This document shows, in pieces, positions 1-5,881 of a stretch of 7,962 nt of DNA (position 1 is the stretch's first letter; each line of letters opens with the position of its first letter). The notes below the pieces were generated by a model, which saw nothing but the letters and a program-made list of their open reading frames with translations, was not told where the DNA came from and ran no database searches. The stretch is from Microbacterium sp. (lineage in GTDB: Bacteria > Actinomycetota > Actinomycetes > Actinomycetales > Microbacteriaceae). The DNA lies in contig JAJUIM010000078.1 in the NCBI GenBank assembly GCA_029267645.1, positions 1-7,962 of the forward strand. Direction: 5' to 3'. A program made the translations under genes and the position numbers.

Positions 1-1
1 C

Positions 2-568
2 ATCGCGCTGCTGCACTACTTCGATGGCACCAAGCGCTACATCCTCGCTCCGGCGAAGCTGAAGCAGGGCGACATCGTCGAGTCGGGTCCCTCGGCCGAC
101 ATCAAGCCCGGCAACAACCTGCCGATGCGCAACATCCCCACCGGTACCGTGCTCCACAACGTGGAGCTGCGTCCCGGCGGCGGTGCGAAGCTCGCGCGTT
201 CGGCCGGTGCCTCGGTGCGTCTCGTCGCGAAGGACGGCCCGTACGCGCAGCTCCGTCTGCCCTCGGGCGAGGTCCGCAACGTCGACGCGCGCTGCCGCGC
301 CACGATCGGCGAGGTCGGCAACGCCGAGCAGTCGAACATCAACTGGGGCAAGGCCGGCCGCAAGCGCTGGAAGGGCGTCCGCCCGACCGTCCGCGGTGTC
401 GTCATGAACCCGGTCGACCACCCGCACGGTGGTGGTGAGGGTCGTACCTCTGGTGGCCGTCACCCCGTTTCGCCGTGGGGCCAGGCAGAGGGCCGTACCC
501 GTCACGCCAACAAGGAAAGCGACAAGTACATCGTGCGCCGTCGCCCCTCGGGCAAGAACCGCAAGTAG
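2..568 (+). CDS. rplB: 50S ribosomal protein L2, 5'-truncated by window edge
   Basis: L2 is a primary 23S rRNA-binding protein near the peptidyl-transferase centre and is needed for subunit association. The window opens inside the gene: reading from base 2 gives 188 in-frame residues, starting [14 protein letters not shown], a typical internal L2 segment. Against a usual length of about 275-280 residues, roughly the first third is missing. The C-terminal domain is complete and carries the family hallmark [13 protein letters not shown] (codons from about 407), which includes the conserved histidine implicated in peptidyl-transferase activity, followed by the Arg/Lys-rich tail ending at TAG (566-568). 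An internal ATG at 125 is not the true start, because clear L2 homology continues upstream of it to the window edge. The gene is followed after 12 bases by rpsS, the standard S10-operon order. Identification is by motif recognition and is very secure. Confidence 0.98.
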   Translation: MALLHYFDGTKRYILAPAKLKQGDIVESGPSADIKPGNNLPMRNIPTGTVLHNVELRPGGGAKLARSAGASVRLVAKDGPYAQLRLPSGEVRNVDARCRATIGEVGNAEQSNINWGKAGRKRWKGVRPTVRGVVMNPVDHPHGGGEGRTSGGRHPVSPWGQAEGRTRHANKESDKYIVRRRPSGKNRK

Positions 569-580
569 GAGTTCAAGAAG

Positions 581-862
581 ATGCCACGCAGTCTGAAGAA
601 GGGCCCCTTCGTCGACGAGCACCTGCTTCGCAAGGTTGTCTCGCAGAACGAGGCGGGCACGAAGAACGTCATCAAGACCTGGTCGCGTCGCTCGATGATC
701 GTCCCCGCCATGCTGGGTCACACGATCGCCGTGCACGACGGACGCAAGCACATCCCCGTGTTCGTGTCCGAGTCCATGGTCGGCCACAAGCTGGGCGAGT
801 TCGCCCCCACCCGCACCTTCCGCGGCCACGTGAAGGACGACAAGAAGGGCCGCCGCCGCTGA
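581..862 (+). CDS. rpsS: 30S ribosomal protein S19
   Basis: S19 sits in the head of the small subunit, forms a pair with S13 and contacts the A-site finger and tRNA region. The 93-residue product has the normal family length. It begins [16 protein letters not shown], and the S19 signature ([17 protein letters not shown], then TRTFRGH) occupies about residues 58-82, before a basic tail. The ATG at 581 is preceded by AGGAG at 567-571, which overlaps the rplB stop codon, so translation is probably coupled to L2. The next gene, rplV, starts 25 bases after the TGA stop. No anomaly is seen. Confidence 0.98.
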   Translation: MPRSLKKGPFVDEHLLRKVVSQNEAGTKNVIKTWSRRSMIVPAMLGHTIAVHDGRKHIPVFVSESMVGHKLGEFAPTRTFRGHVKDDKKGRRR

Positions 863-887
863 CGCGGTGGCGCAAGAGGAGAGAGAA

Positions 888-1283
888 ATGGTGGAGTCCA
901 TCGCACGCGTGCGACACATCCGCGTGACCCCTCAGAAGGCTCGTCGTGTCGTCGCGCTCATCAAGGGCAAGCAGGCCGACGAGGCGCTCGCGATCCTGAA
1001 GTTCGCGGCGCAGGGTGCTTCTGAGCCCATCTACAAGCTCGTCGAGTCGGCGAAGGCCAACGCGCAGGTGAAGGCCGACGCGGCTGGCGAGTACCTCAAC
1101 GAGCAGGATCTGTTCGTCAAGAACGCCTTCGTGGACGAGGGGATCACGCTGAAGCGTTTCCGTCCCCGCGCCCAGGGTCGCGCCGACCAGATCAAGAAGC
1201 GCACGAGCCACATCACGGTCGTGCTCTCGACGCCCGATGTCGCCGAAGCGGCCGAGGGCAGCAAGAAGAAGGCGAGCAAGTAA
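888..1283 (+). CDS. rplV: 50S ribosomal protein L22
   Basis: L22 binds 23S rRNA, and its long beta-hairpin lines the nascent-peptide exit tunnel; mutations there in other bacteria give macrolide resistance. The start chosen is ATG 888, giving 131 residues ([19 protein letters not shown]). A GTG at 867 would add seven residues, but it lies upstream of the strong AGGAG at 877-881, which is six bases from ATG 888, and the added residues (MAQEERE) are simply that ribosome-binding site translated. The extended hairpin is about residues 84-112, with the basic loop [20 protein letters not shown] short Lys/Ala tail (EGSKKKASK) extends past the compact core found in many bacteria. The stop TAA (1281-1283) shares one base with the rpsC start, so the two are probably translationally coupled. 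Confidence 0.97.
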   Translation: MVESIARVRHIRVTPQKARRVVALIKGKQADEALAILKFAAQGASEPIYKLVESAKANAQVKADAAGEYLNEQDLFVKNAFVDEGITLKRFRPRAQGRADQIKKRTSHITVVLSTPDVAEAAEGSKKKASK

Positions 1284-2047
1284 TGGGACAGAAGATCAAC
1301 CCTTACGGCTTCCGCCTCGGCATCACGACGGACCACACGTCGCGCTGGTTCGCCGACTCGACGAAGCCGGGTCAGCGGTACGCCGACTACGTTGCTGAGG
1401 ACATCCGTATCCGTCAGCTGCTGCAGGAGAACCTCGACCGTGCCGGCGTGAGCCGCATCGACCTCGAGCGCACGAAGGACCGCGTCCGCGTCGACATCCA
1501 CACCGCCCGCCCGGGCATCGTCATCGGGCGCCGCGGTGCGGAGGCCGAGCGCATCCGCGCCGAGCTCGAGAAGCTCACGGGCAAGCAGATCCAGCTGAAC
1601 ATCCTCGAGGTCAAGAACCCCGAGGCCGACGCTCAGCTCGTCGCCCAGGGCGTCGCCGAGCAGCTCGCTGCGCGCGTGGCGTTCCGCCGCGCGATGCGCA
1701 AGGGCCTGCAGGGCGCCATGCGCGCCGGCGCCAAGGGCGTCCGCATCCAGGTCTCCGGCCGCCTCGGCGGCGCCGAGATGAGCCGCACCGAGTTCTACCG
1801 CGAGGGTCGTGTGCCGCTGCACACGCTGCGCGCGAACATCGACTACGGCTTCTACGAGGCGAAGACCACCTTCGGCCGCATCGGCGTGAAGGTCTGGGTC
1901 TACAAGGGTGACCTCACGAACAAGGAGCTCGCTCGCGAGGAGGCCAACAAGAAGCCTGCTCGTGGTGGCGACCGTGGTGGCCGTCGCGGGCCGCGTCGCA
2001 ACGACGCGGGTGCCGACAAGAGGGCCCCGGAAGGAGCATCGGCGTAA
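1283..2047 (+). CDS. rpsC: 30S ribosomal protein S3 with Arg/Gly-rich C-terminal tail
   Basis: S3 lies at the mRNA entry channel on the solvent side of the 30S head and contributes to mRNA unwinding. The 254-residue product begins [13 protein letters not shown], the standard S3 N-terminus. A type-2 KH domain follows, with its GxxG loop as GRRG at residues 82-85. The C-terminal S3 domain holds the conserved [17 protein letters not shown] segment at about 159-175. After about residue 212 there is a disordered, highly basic tail containing [14 protein letters not shown], which E. coli S3 (about 233 residues) lacks; similar tails are common in actinobacteria. The start overlaps the rplV stop in TAATG, with a modest GAAGG at 1268-1272 as ribosome-binding site. 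The stop in turn overlaps rplP. Confidence 0.98.
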   Translation: MGQKINPYGFRLGITTDHTSRWFADSTKPGQRYADYVAEDIRIRQLLQENLDRAGVSRIDLERTKDRVRVDIHTARPGIVIGRRGAEAERIRAELEKLTGKQIQLNILEVKNPEADAQLVAQGVAEQLAARVAFRRAMRKGLQGAMRAGAKGVRIQVSGRLGGAEMSRTEFYREGRVPLHTLRANIDYGFYEAKTTFGRIGVKVWVYKGDLTNKELAREEANKKPARGGDRGGRRGPRRNDAGADKRAPEGASA

Positions 2048-2466
2048 TGCTTATCCCCCGCAAGGTCAAGTACCGCAAGCAGCACCGTCCCGGCCGTTCG
2101 GGCCAGGCGACGGGCGGCACCAAGGTCTCGTTCGGCGAGTACGGAATCCAGGCGCTCAGCCCGGCCTACGTCACGAACCGTCAGATCGAGGCGGCTCGTA
2201 TCGCCATGACGCGTCACATCAAGCGCGGCGGCAAGGTGTGGATCAACATCTACCCCGACCGCCCGCTCACCAAGAAGCCCGCCGAGGTCCGCATGGGTTC
2301 GGGTAAGGGCTCGCCGGAGTTCTGGGTCGCCAACGTCAAGCCGGGCCGCGTCCTCTTCGAGGTCGCCGGCGTGAGCGAGGAGCTCGCGAAGGGCGCCCTG
2401 ACCCGAGCAATGCACAAGCTGCCCCTGAAGGCACGCATTATCAAGCGCGAGGAGGGCGACGCGTAA
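2047..2466 (+). CDS. rplP: 50S ribosomal protein L16
   Basis: L16 organises the A-site region of the large subunit and contacts aminoacyl-tRNA; it is a late assembly protein. The 139-residue product starts [16 protein letters not shown], a standard L16 N-terminus, and contains the GFGxxG-type family segments: [15 protein letters not shown] near residues 51-65 and [13 protein letters not shown] at about 82-94, next to the basic loop facing the peptidyl-transferase centre. Its length is normal. The ATG overlaps the TAA of rpsC by one base, and AAGGAG at 2031-2036, ten bases upstream, lies inside the rpsC tail codons. Its own TAA overlaps the rpmC start. The adjacency rpsC-rplP-rpmC is universal in this operon. 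Confidence 0.98.
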   Translation: MLIPRKVKYRKQHRPGRSGQATGGTKVSFGEYGIQALSPAYVTNRQIEAARIAMTRHIKRGGKVWINIYPDRPLTKKPAEVRMGSGKGSPEFWVANVKPGRVLFEVAGVSEELAKGALTRAMHKLPLKARIIKREEGDA

Positions 2467-2771
2467 TGGCGATCGGCACCAAGGAGCTCGCCGCAAGCGA
2501 GCTCGACACGTTCGAAGACCAGCGCCTGACCGAGGAGCTGCGCAAGGCCAAGGAAGAGCTGTTCAACCTGCGCTTCCAGTCGGCTACGGGCCAGCTCGAG
2601 AGCCACGGCCGCATCCGCGCCGTGAAGCGCGACATCGCGCGGCTCTACACGGTCATCCGCGAGCGTGAGCTCGGCATCCGCGCGACGCCCGAGCCCACGG
2701 CCCCGAAGAAGGCCAAGAAGAGCAAGGCGAAGAAGGCCGACGAGGCCGTCGCTGAGGGAGAGGCTGAGTGA
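2466..2771 (+). CDS. rpmC: 50S ribosomal protein L29 with Lys/Ala-Glu extension
   Basis: L29 is a small two-helix protein beside the exit tunnel, close to the docking site for trigger factor and the signal recognition particle. The recognisable core is about residues 1-70, with the family segment [20 protein letters not shown] and the second helix [19 protein letters not shown]. Most L29 proteins end near residue 65-80; this one is 101 residues because of a low-complexity tail. The tail is lysine-rich at about 79-90 ([10 protein letters not shown]) and then acidic ([11 protein letters not shown]). The codons in the tail match the rest of the operon, so it looks native rather than a frameshift product. 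The ATG shares a base with the rplP stop; AGGAGG at 2450-2455 is the ribosome-binding site. The TGA overlaps the rpsQ start. Confidence 0.96.
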   Translation: MAIGTKELAASELDTFEDQRLTEELRKAKEELFNLRFQSATGQLESHGRIRAVKRDIARLYTVIRERELGIRATPEPTAPKKAKKSKAKKADEAVAEGEAE

Positions 2772-3055
2772 TGGCCAGCGAGAACAAGACTGAGGAGACC
2801 GTCGAGCGCGGTTACCGCAAGTCGGCCCGCGGCTACGTCGTGAGCGACAAGATGGACAAGACGATCGTCGTCGAGGTCGAGGACCGCATGAAGCACCCCC
2901 TCTACGGCAAGGTCCTCCGTCGCACGAAGAAGCTGAAGGCCCACGACGAGCAGAACACTGCCGGCGTCGGCGACCTCGTCGTGATCAACGAGACTCGCCC
3001 GCTCAGCGCCACCAAGCGCTGGCGTCTGGTCGAGATCGTCGAGAAGGCCAAGTAA
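2771..3055 (+). CDS. rpsQ: 30S ribosomal protein S17
   Basis: S17 is an early-binding OB-fold protein of the small-subunit body that contacts 16S helices 7 and 11. The product from ATG 2771 is 94 residues. The core shows [24 protein letters not shown] and then [19 protein letters not shown], typical of S17. The N-terminus carries about ten extra residues ([12 protein letters not shown]) compared with the 84-residue E. coli protein. A GTG at 2768 is in frame and would add one Met, but ATG 2771 forms the TGATG overlap with the rpmC stop seen repeatedly in this operon and has purine-rich GAGAGG at 2758-2763. This is the last gene of the classical S10 operon. Confidence 0.97.
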   Translation: MASENKTEETVERGYRKSARGYVVSDKMDKTIVVEVEDRMKHPLYGKVLRRTKKLKAHDEQNTAGVGDLVVINETRPLSATKRWRLVEIVEKAK

Positions 3056-3067
3056 GCCCTCGGGCTT
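3054..3067 (+). repeat. Small inverted repeat at the S10/spc operon junction
   Basis: AAGCCC-TC-GGGCTT is a perfect 6-bp inverted repeat that starts within the rpsQ stop codon and ends six bases before the rplN ribosome-binding site. As RNA it would fold as a 5-bp stem with a 4-base loop. There is no T-rich run after it, so it is unlikely to be an efficient terminator. It lies exactly where E. coli separates the S10 and spc transcription units. It may be a vestigial boundary or a pause or processing site, or it may be chance. Confidence 0.4.
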
Positions 3068-3084
3068 GCGTGAAGGAGTAACCA

Positions 3085-3453
3085 GTGATTCAGAACGAAT
3101 CCCGCCTCAAGGTCGCCGACAACTCCGGCGCGAAGGAGCTGCTCACGATTCGCGTGCTCGGTGGATCCAACCGCCGTCACGCCGGTCTGGGCGACACCAT
3201 CGTCGCGACGGTCAAGGACGCGATCCCTGGCGGCAACGTCAAGAAGGGCGACGTCGTCAAGGCGGTCGTCGTCCGCACCGTGAAGCAGACGCGCCGCGAC
3301 GACGGCTCGTACATCAAGTTCGACGAGAACGCCGCCGTCATCCTGAAGAACGACGGGGAGCCCCGCGGCACCCGTATCTTCGGCCCGGTCGGTCGTGAGC
3401 TTCGTGACCGCAAGTTCATGAAGATCGTCTCGCTCGCCCCGGAGGTGCTGTAA
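3085..3453 (+). CDS. rplN: 50S ribosomal protein L14
   Basis: L14 binds 23S rRNA at the subunit interface, contributes to an intersubunit bridge, and is a docking surface for the silencing factor RsfS. The 122-residue product has exactly the usual length. It starts with a GTG codon ([20 protein letters not shown]), and AAGGAG at 3073-3078, six bases upstream, fixes this start. The family signature around [17 protein letters not shown] and the C-terminal [13 protein letters not shown] are present. It is the first gene of the classical spc operon, separated from rpsQ by 29 bases, the longest gap since rplB. rplX begins three bases after its stop. Confidence 0.98.
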   Translation: MIQNESRLKVADNSGAKELLTIRVLGGSNRRHAGLGDTIVATVKDAIPGGNVKKGDVVKAVVVRTVKQTRRDDGSYIKFDENAAVILKNDGEPRGTRIFGPVGRELRDRKFMKIVSLAPEVL

Positions 3454-3456
3454 CTC

Positions 3457-3828
3457 ATGGCGAAGATCAAGAAGGGTGACCTGGTTCAGGTCATCACCGG
3501 CGCCACCCAGGAGCGCGGCGGAGACCGCGGCAAGCAGGGCAAGGTGCTCGAGGTCATCGGCAACCGCGTGGTCGTCGAGGGCGTCAACTACATCACCAAG
3601 CACAACCGCGTCGGTCAGACGCAGCGCGGCACCAAGACCGGTGGCATCGAGACCTACGAGGCCCCGATCCACGTGTCGAACGTCGCGATCGTCGACCCCG
3701 AGACCAAGAAGCCGACCCGCGTGGGCTACCGCGTGGAGGAGCAGGTCAAGGACGGCGTCAAGAAGACCGTGCGCGTTCGCGTCGCCAAGGGTTCGGGCAA
3801 GGACATTCCCGACCCCAAGGGAAAGTAA
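3457..3828 (+). CDS. rplX: 50S ribosomal protein L24
   Basis: L24 is one of the two assembly-initiator proteins of the large subunit, binding the 5' end of 23S rRNA, and later lies near the exit-tunnel opening. The KOW motif covers about residues 4-35: IKKGDLVQVITGATQERGG, then DRGKQGKVLEVIGNRVVVEG. Between the two KOW strands there is a longer loop (ATQERGGD) than the usual GKDKG. Downstream are the family segment GGIETYEAPIHVSNVAIVDP and a basic C-terminal extension, bringing the total to 123 residues against about 103-105 in E. coli. From memory, such lengthening is common in Microbacteriaceae. The ribosome-binding site GGAGGTG (3441-3447) lies inside the end of rplN. Confidence 0.97.
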   Translation: MAKIKKGDLVQVITGATQERGGDRGKQGKVLEVIGNRVVVEGVNYITKHNRVGQTQRGTKTGGIETYEAPIHVSNVAIVDPETKKPTRVGYRVEEQVKDGVKKTVRVRVAKGSGKDIPDPKGK

Positions 3829-3839
3829 AGGGTTAACAG

Positions 3840-4421
3840 ATGAGCACTGATAGTGCCGCGCAGACTGGCAAAATCCAGCCGCGCCTGAAGCAGGTCTACC
3901 GTGGCGAGATCCGCCAGAAGCTGCAGGACGAGTTCGGTTACGCGAACGTCATGCAGGTTCCCGGCATCGTCAAGGTCGTCGTCAACACCGGCGTCGGCGA
4001 GGCAGCCCGCGACAGCAAGGTCATCGAGGGTGCGGTCGCAGACCTCACCGCGATCACCGGCCAGAAGCCCGTCGTGACCAAGGCGAAGAAGTCGATCGCG
4101 CAGTTCAAGCTGCGCGAGGGCCAGGCCATCGGCGCGCACGTCACCCTCCGCGGTGACCGCGCGTGGGAGTTCCTGGACCGCCTGATCTCGCTCGCCCTGC
4201 CCCGTATCCGCGACTTCCGCGGCCTGTCGCCGAAGCAGTTCGACGGCAACGGCAACTACACCTTCGGTGTTGCGGAGCAGTCGATCTTCCACGAGATCGA
4301 CCAGGACAAGATCGACCGCGTCCGCGGCTTCGACATCACGGTCGTCACGACCGCGAAGACCGACGACGAGGGCCGTGCGCTGCTGACGCACCTCGGCTTC
4401 CCGTTCGTCAAGAGCGCCTGA
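3840..4421 (+). CDS. rplE: 50S ribosomal protein L5
   Basis: L5 binds 5S rRNA together with L18, places it in the central protuberance and contacts P-site tRNA. The 193-residue product from ATG 3840 has a short non-conserved leader ([13 protein letters not shown]) before the conserved [13 protein letters not shown] segment. Further family segments are [16 protein letters not shown], the signature around [33 protein letters not shown] and [16 protein letters not shown]. The E. coli protein is 179 residues, so only the N-terminus is longer. The ribosome-binding site is weak (AAAGGG, 3827-3832), overlapping the rplX stop. In most bacteria the next gene is rpsN; here a 156-base non-coding gap follows instead. 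Confidence 0.98.
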   Translation: MSTDSAAQTGKIQPRLKQVYRGEIRQKLQDEFGYANVMQVPGIVKVVVNTGVGEAARDSKVIEGAVADLTAITGQKPVVTKAKKSIAQFKLREGQAIGAHVTLRGDRAWEFLDRLISLALPRIRDFRGLSPKQFDGNGNYTFGVAEQSIFHEIDQDKIDRVRGFDITVVTTAKTDDEGRALLTHLGFPFVKSA

Positions 4422-4450
4422 GCGGATCACTCCACTCAGGGAAACCGCTG

Positions 4451-4487
4451 AGGATGCCGGGCTCGGTTTGGCCGGGCCCGGCATCCT
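4451..4487 (+). terminator. Strong hairpin after rplE, possible terminator or attenuator
   Basis: Bases 4451-4466 (AGGATGCCGGGCTCGG) pair with 4472-4487 (CCGGGCCCGGCATCCT) around a five-base TTTGG loop. That is a 16-bp stem with a single G-T wobble, at 4463/4475. It begins 29 bases after the L5 stop. The stem strength is that of an intrinsic terminator, but the following bases (GGTGGACAATCG) contain no T-run, so it could be a weak or factor-assisted terminator, an mRNA-stabilising or processing hairpin, or part of an attenuator. The fold is certain on paper; its function is not. Confidence 0.5.
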
Positions 4488-4488
4488 G

Positions 4489-4515
4489 GTGGACAATCGA
4501 ATATTGGCTATCCAC
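4489..4515 (+). repeat. Second, bulged hairpin in the rpsH leader
   Basis: GTGGACAAT (4489-4497) can pair with ATTG (4503-4506) and TCCAC (4511-4515), giving nine base pairs around a CGAAT loop with a four-base GCTA bulge (4507-4510). It starts one base after the strong hairpin. Its 3' arm is shared with the inverted repeat at 4511-4523, so the two structures exclude each other. Bulged stems of this kind are common ribosomal-protein targets, but no specific match is claimed. Confidence 0.4.
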
Positions 4516-4523
4516 GTCGTGGA
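4511..4523 (+). repeat. Perfect palindrome in the rpsH leader
   Basis: TCCACG-T-CGTGGA is a perfect 6-bp inverted repeat with a one-base centre, lying 54 bases before the rpsH start. In DNA it has the form of a dyad operator. In RNA it would be a short stem with a three-base loop that competes with the bulged hairpin at 4489-4515. I know of no regulator to assign to it. Confidence 0.45.
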
Positions 4524-4577
4524 AGGTCGTCTGTCGTGTAACGGCAGCCGAAACCTCATGAACAAAGGAACACTCAT

Positions 4578-4976
4578 ATGACCATGACAGACCCGGTCGC
4601 AGATCTGCTGACCCGTCTGCGCAACGCGAACTCGGCGCACCACGACCAGGTGTCGCTGCCGTCGAGCAAGCTGAAGAAGAACATCGCCGCGATGCTCCAG
4701 CAGGAGGGCTACATCGCCGGCTACGAGGAGACCGACGCCCGCGTCGGCAAGACCCTCACCATCACGCTGAAGTACGGCGCGAAGCGCGAGCGCTCGATCT
4801 CGGGCATCAAGCGCGTCTCGAAGCCGGGCCTCCGCGTGTACGCGAAGTCGACGGAGCTCCCCAAGGTTTTCGGCGGCCTCGGTGTCGCCATCCTGTCCAC
4901 CTCCAGCGGTCTTCTCACCGACCGCCAGGCCGAGCAGAAGGGCGTGGGCGGAGAAGTTCTCGCCTACGTGTGGTGA
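4578..4976 (+). CDS. rpsH: 30S ribosomal protein S8
   Basis: S8 binds helix 21 of 16S rRNA in the platform and is central to 30S assembly. In E. coli it also represses the spc operon by binding its mRNA. The 132-residue product is of usual length and starts [20 protein letters not shown], the common actinobacterial N-terminus; this supports ATG 4578 over the nearby in-frame ATG at 4584. The C-terminal signature [19 protein letters not shown] is complete and ends in AYVW. The ribosome-binding site is AAAGGA (4564-4569), eight bases upstream. Unlike its neighbours, the gene is not coupled to the gene before it: it follows the 156-base structured gap, so it may head its own transcript or be differently controlled. 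rplF follows after six bases. Confidence 0.98.
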   Translation: MTMTDPVADLLTRLRNANSAHHDQVSLPSSKLKKNIAAMLQQEGYIAGYEETDARVGKTLTITLKYGAKRERSISGIKRVSKPGLRVYAKSTELPKVFGGLGVAILSTSSGLLTDRQAEQKGVGGEVLAYVW

Positions 4977-4982
4977 TCGACG

Positions 4983-5519
4983 ATGTCGCGTATTGGAAAG
5001 CTTCCCATTGACATTCCCTCGGGCGTCGAGGTGAAGATCAACGGCCAGGACGTTCAGGTCAAGGGCCCGAAGGGCGAGTTCGCCCTCACGGTTGCCGAGC
5101 CGATTCAGGTCAAGATCGAGGAGAACCAGGTTCTCGTCACCCGTCCCGACGATGAGCGCGAGTCGCGTGCCCTGCACGGCCTGAGCCGCACGCTCATCAA
5201 CAACAGCATCATCGGCGTCACGCAGGGCTACTCGAAGTCGCTCGAGATCGTCGGCACCGGCTACCGCGTGCAGCAGAAGGGCCAGAACCTCGAGCTGGCG
5301 CTCGGCTTCTCGCACCCGGTCATCGTCGAGCCGCCGGCCGGGATCACGTTCTCGGTCGAGGGCAACAACAAGATCACCGTGAGCGGCATCTCGAAGCAGG
5401 CCGTCGGCGAGACGGCCGCCAACATTCGTAAGATCCGCAAGCCCGAGCCGTACAAGGGCAAGGGCGTGCGCTACGCCGGCGAGCAGATCCGCCGCAAGGC
5501 CGGAAAGGCTGGTAAGTAA
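4983..5519 (+). CDS. rplF: 50S ribosomal protein L6
   Basis: L6 is a two-domain protein near the sarcin-ricin loop and the factor-binding site of the large subunit. The 178-residue product begins [17 protein letters not shown], has the duplicated L6 fold (about residues 10-80 and 90-165), and ends with the family signature [11 protein letters not shown] at 154-164 plus a basic tail. Its length is normal. The start follows the rpsH stop by six bases. There is no good Shine-Dalgarno sequence (only GGTGAT at 4972-4977, overlapping the stop), so translation probably depends on ribosomes finishing S8. Confidence 0.98.
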   Translation: MSRIGKLPIDIPSGVEVKINGQDVQVKGPKGEFALTVAEPIQVKIEENQVLVTRPDDERESRALHGLSRTLINNSIIGVTQGYSKSLEIVGTGYRVQQKGQNLELALGFSHPVIVEPPAGITFSVEGNNKITVSGISKQAVGETAANIRKIRKPEPYKGKGVRYAGEQIRRKAGKAGK

Positions 5520-5521
5520 TC

Positions 5522-5881
5522 ATGGCTGTGAAGTCGAAGTCCGCCGCGCGTACGCGCCGCCACGTTCGCCTTCGCAAGAAGGTCGTGGGATCCGCGGAGC
5601 GCCCCCGTCTCGTTGTGACGCGCTCGTCGCGCCACATCTTCGTGCAGGTCATCGACGACGCGCAGGGCCACACGCTGGCCTCGGCGTCGAGCCTCGAGGC
5701 CGACCTCCGCTCGAACGACGACGACAAGACCGCCAAGGCCCGCAAGGTCGGCGAGCTCGTCGCTGAGCGTGCCAAGGCCGCGGGCATCGAGTCCGTCGTC
5801 TTCGACCGCGGTGGCAACCGCTACGCCGGTCGCGTTGCGGCCATCGCCGACGGCGCCCGCGAAGGAGGGCTGAGCCTGTGA
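5522..5881 (+). CDS. rplR: 50S ribosomal protein L18
   Basis: L18 binds 5S rRNA and with L5 builds the central protuberance. The 119-residue product has the expected basic, disordered N-terminus ([17 protein letters not shown]), then the core [20 protein letters not shown] and the conserved C-terminal segment [19 protein letters not shown]. Its length is normal. The ATG lies two bases after the rplF stop with only weak purine stretches upstream (GGAAAGG, 5502-5508), suggesting coupled translation. Its stop TGA overlaps the rpsE start by four bases (GTGA). Confidence 0.98.
   Translation: MAVKSKSAARTRRHVRLRKKVVGSAERPRLVVTRSSRHIFVQVIDDAQGHTLASASSLEADLRSNDDDKTAKARKVGELVAERAKAAGIESVVFDRGGNRYAGRVAAIADGAREGGLSL

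Larger units (their letters stand above)
4422..4577 (+). promoter_or_regulatory. Structured non-coding leader replacing rpsN, upstream of rpsH
   Basis: This gap, 156 bases including the rpsH ribosome-binding site, is too short for even a 61-residue S14 gene, and no frame shows the CxxC pairs of zinc-type S14. It is less GC-rich than its surroundings between about 4490 and 4512. Besides the strong hairpin at 4451-4487, it holds three copies of a five-base element that can pair in alternative ways: GTGGA (4489-4493), TCCAC (4511-4515) and GTGGA (4519-4523). CTGAG/CTCAG/CTGAG at 4418, 4435 and 4448 make a similar trio before the hairpin. The rpsH ribosome-binding site is AAAGGA at 4564-4569. I could not identify a convincing -35/-10 promoter pair: TATCCA at 4509-4514 and TGGACA at 4490-4495 are each plausible but are spaced only 13 bases apart. 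A regulatory role is inferred from position and structure only. Confidence 0.45.

Noticed and set aside
1031..1822. A 263-codon minus-strand open frame opposite rplV and rpsC
   Set aside because: It is fully antisense to two certain ribosomal genes and has low-complexity Ala/Leu/Asp/Val composition, as expected for a GC-rich shadow frame.
3829..3839. An E. coli-like S8 translational-repressor site in front of rplE
   Set aside because: Only 11 bases separate rplX from rplE and I could not find a convincing bulged stem there. A site extending into rplX cannot be excluded by eye.
4423..4581. An open frame spanning the rplE-rpsH gap as a possible S14 remnant or new small protein
   Set aside because: It has no ribosome-binding site before its possible GTG (4489) and no S14 motif or cysteine pairs. 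Its codons mostly spell out the two hairpins.
3726..5315. A 529-codon open frame on the minus strand
   Set aside because: It lies antisense to rplX, rplE, rpsH and rplF, and runs through the non-coding gap. Its Leu/Ala/Arg/Asp-rich composition is what reverse-reading of GC-rich codons produces, and no domain is recognisable.
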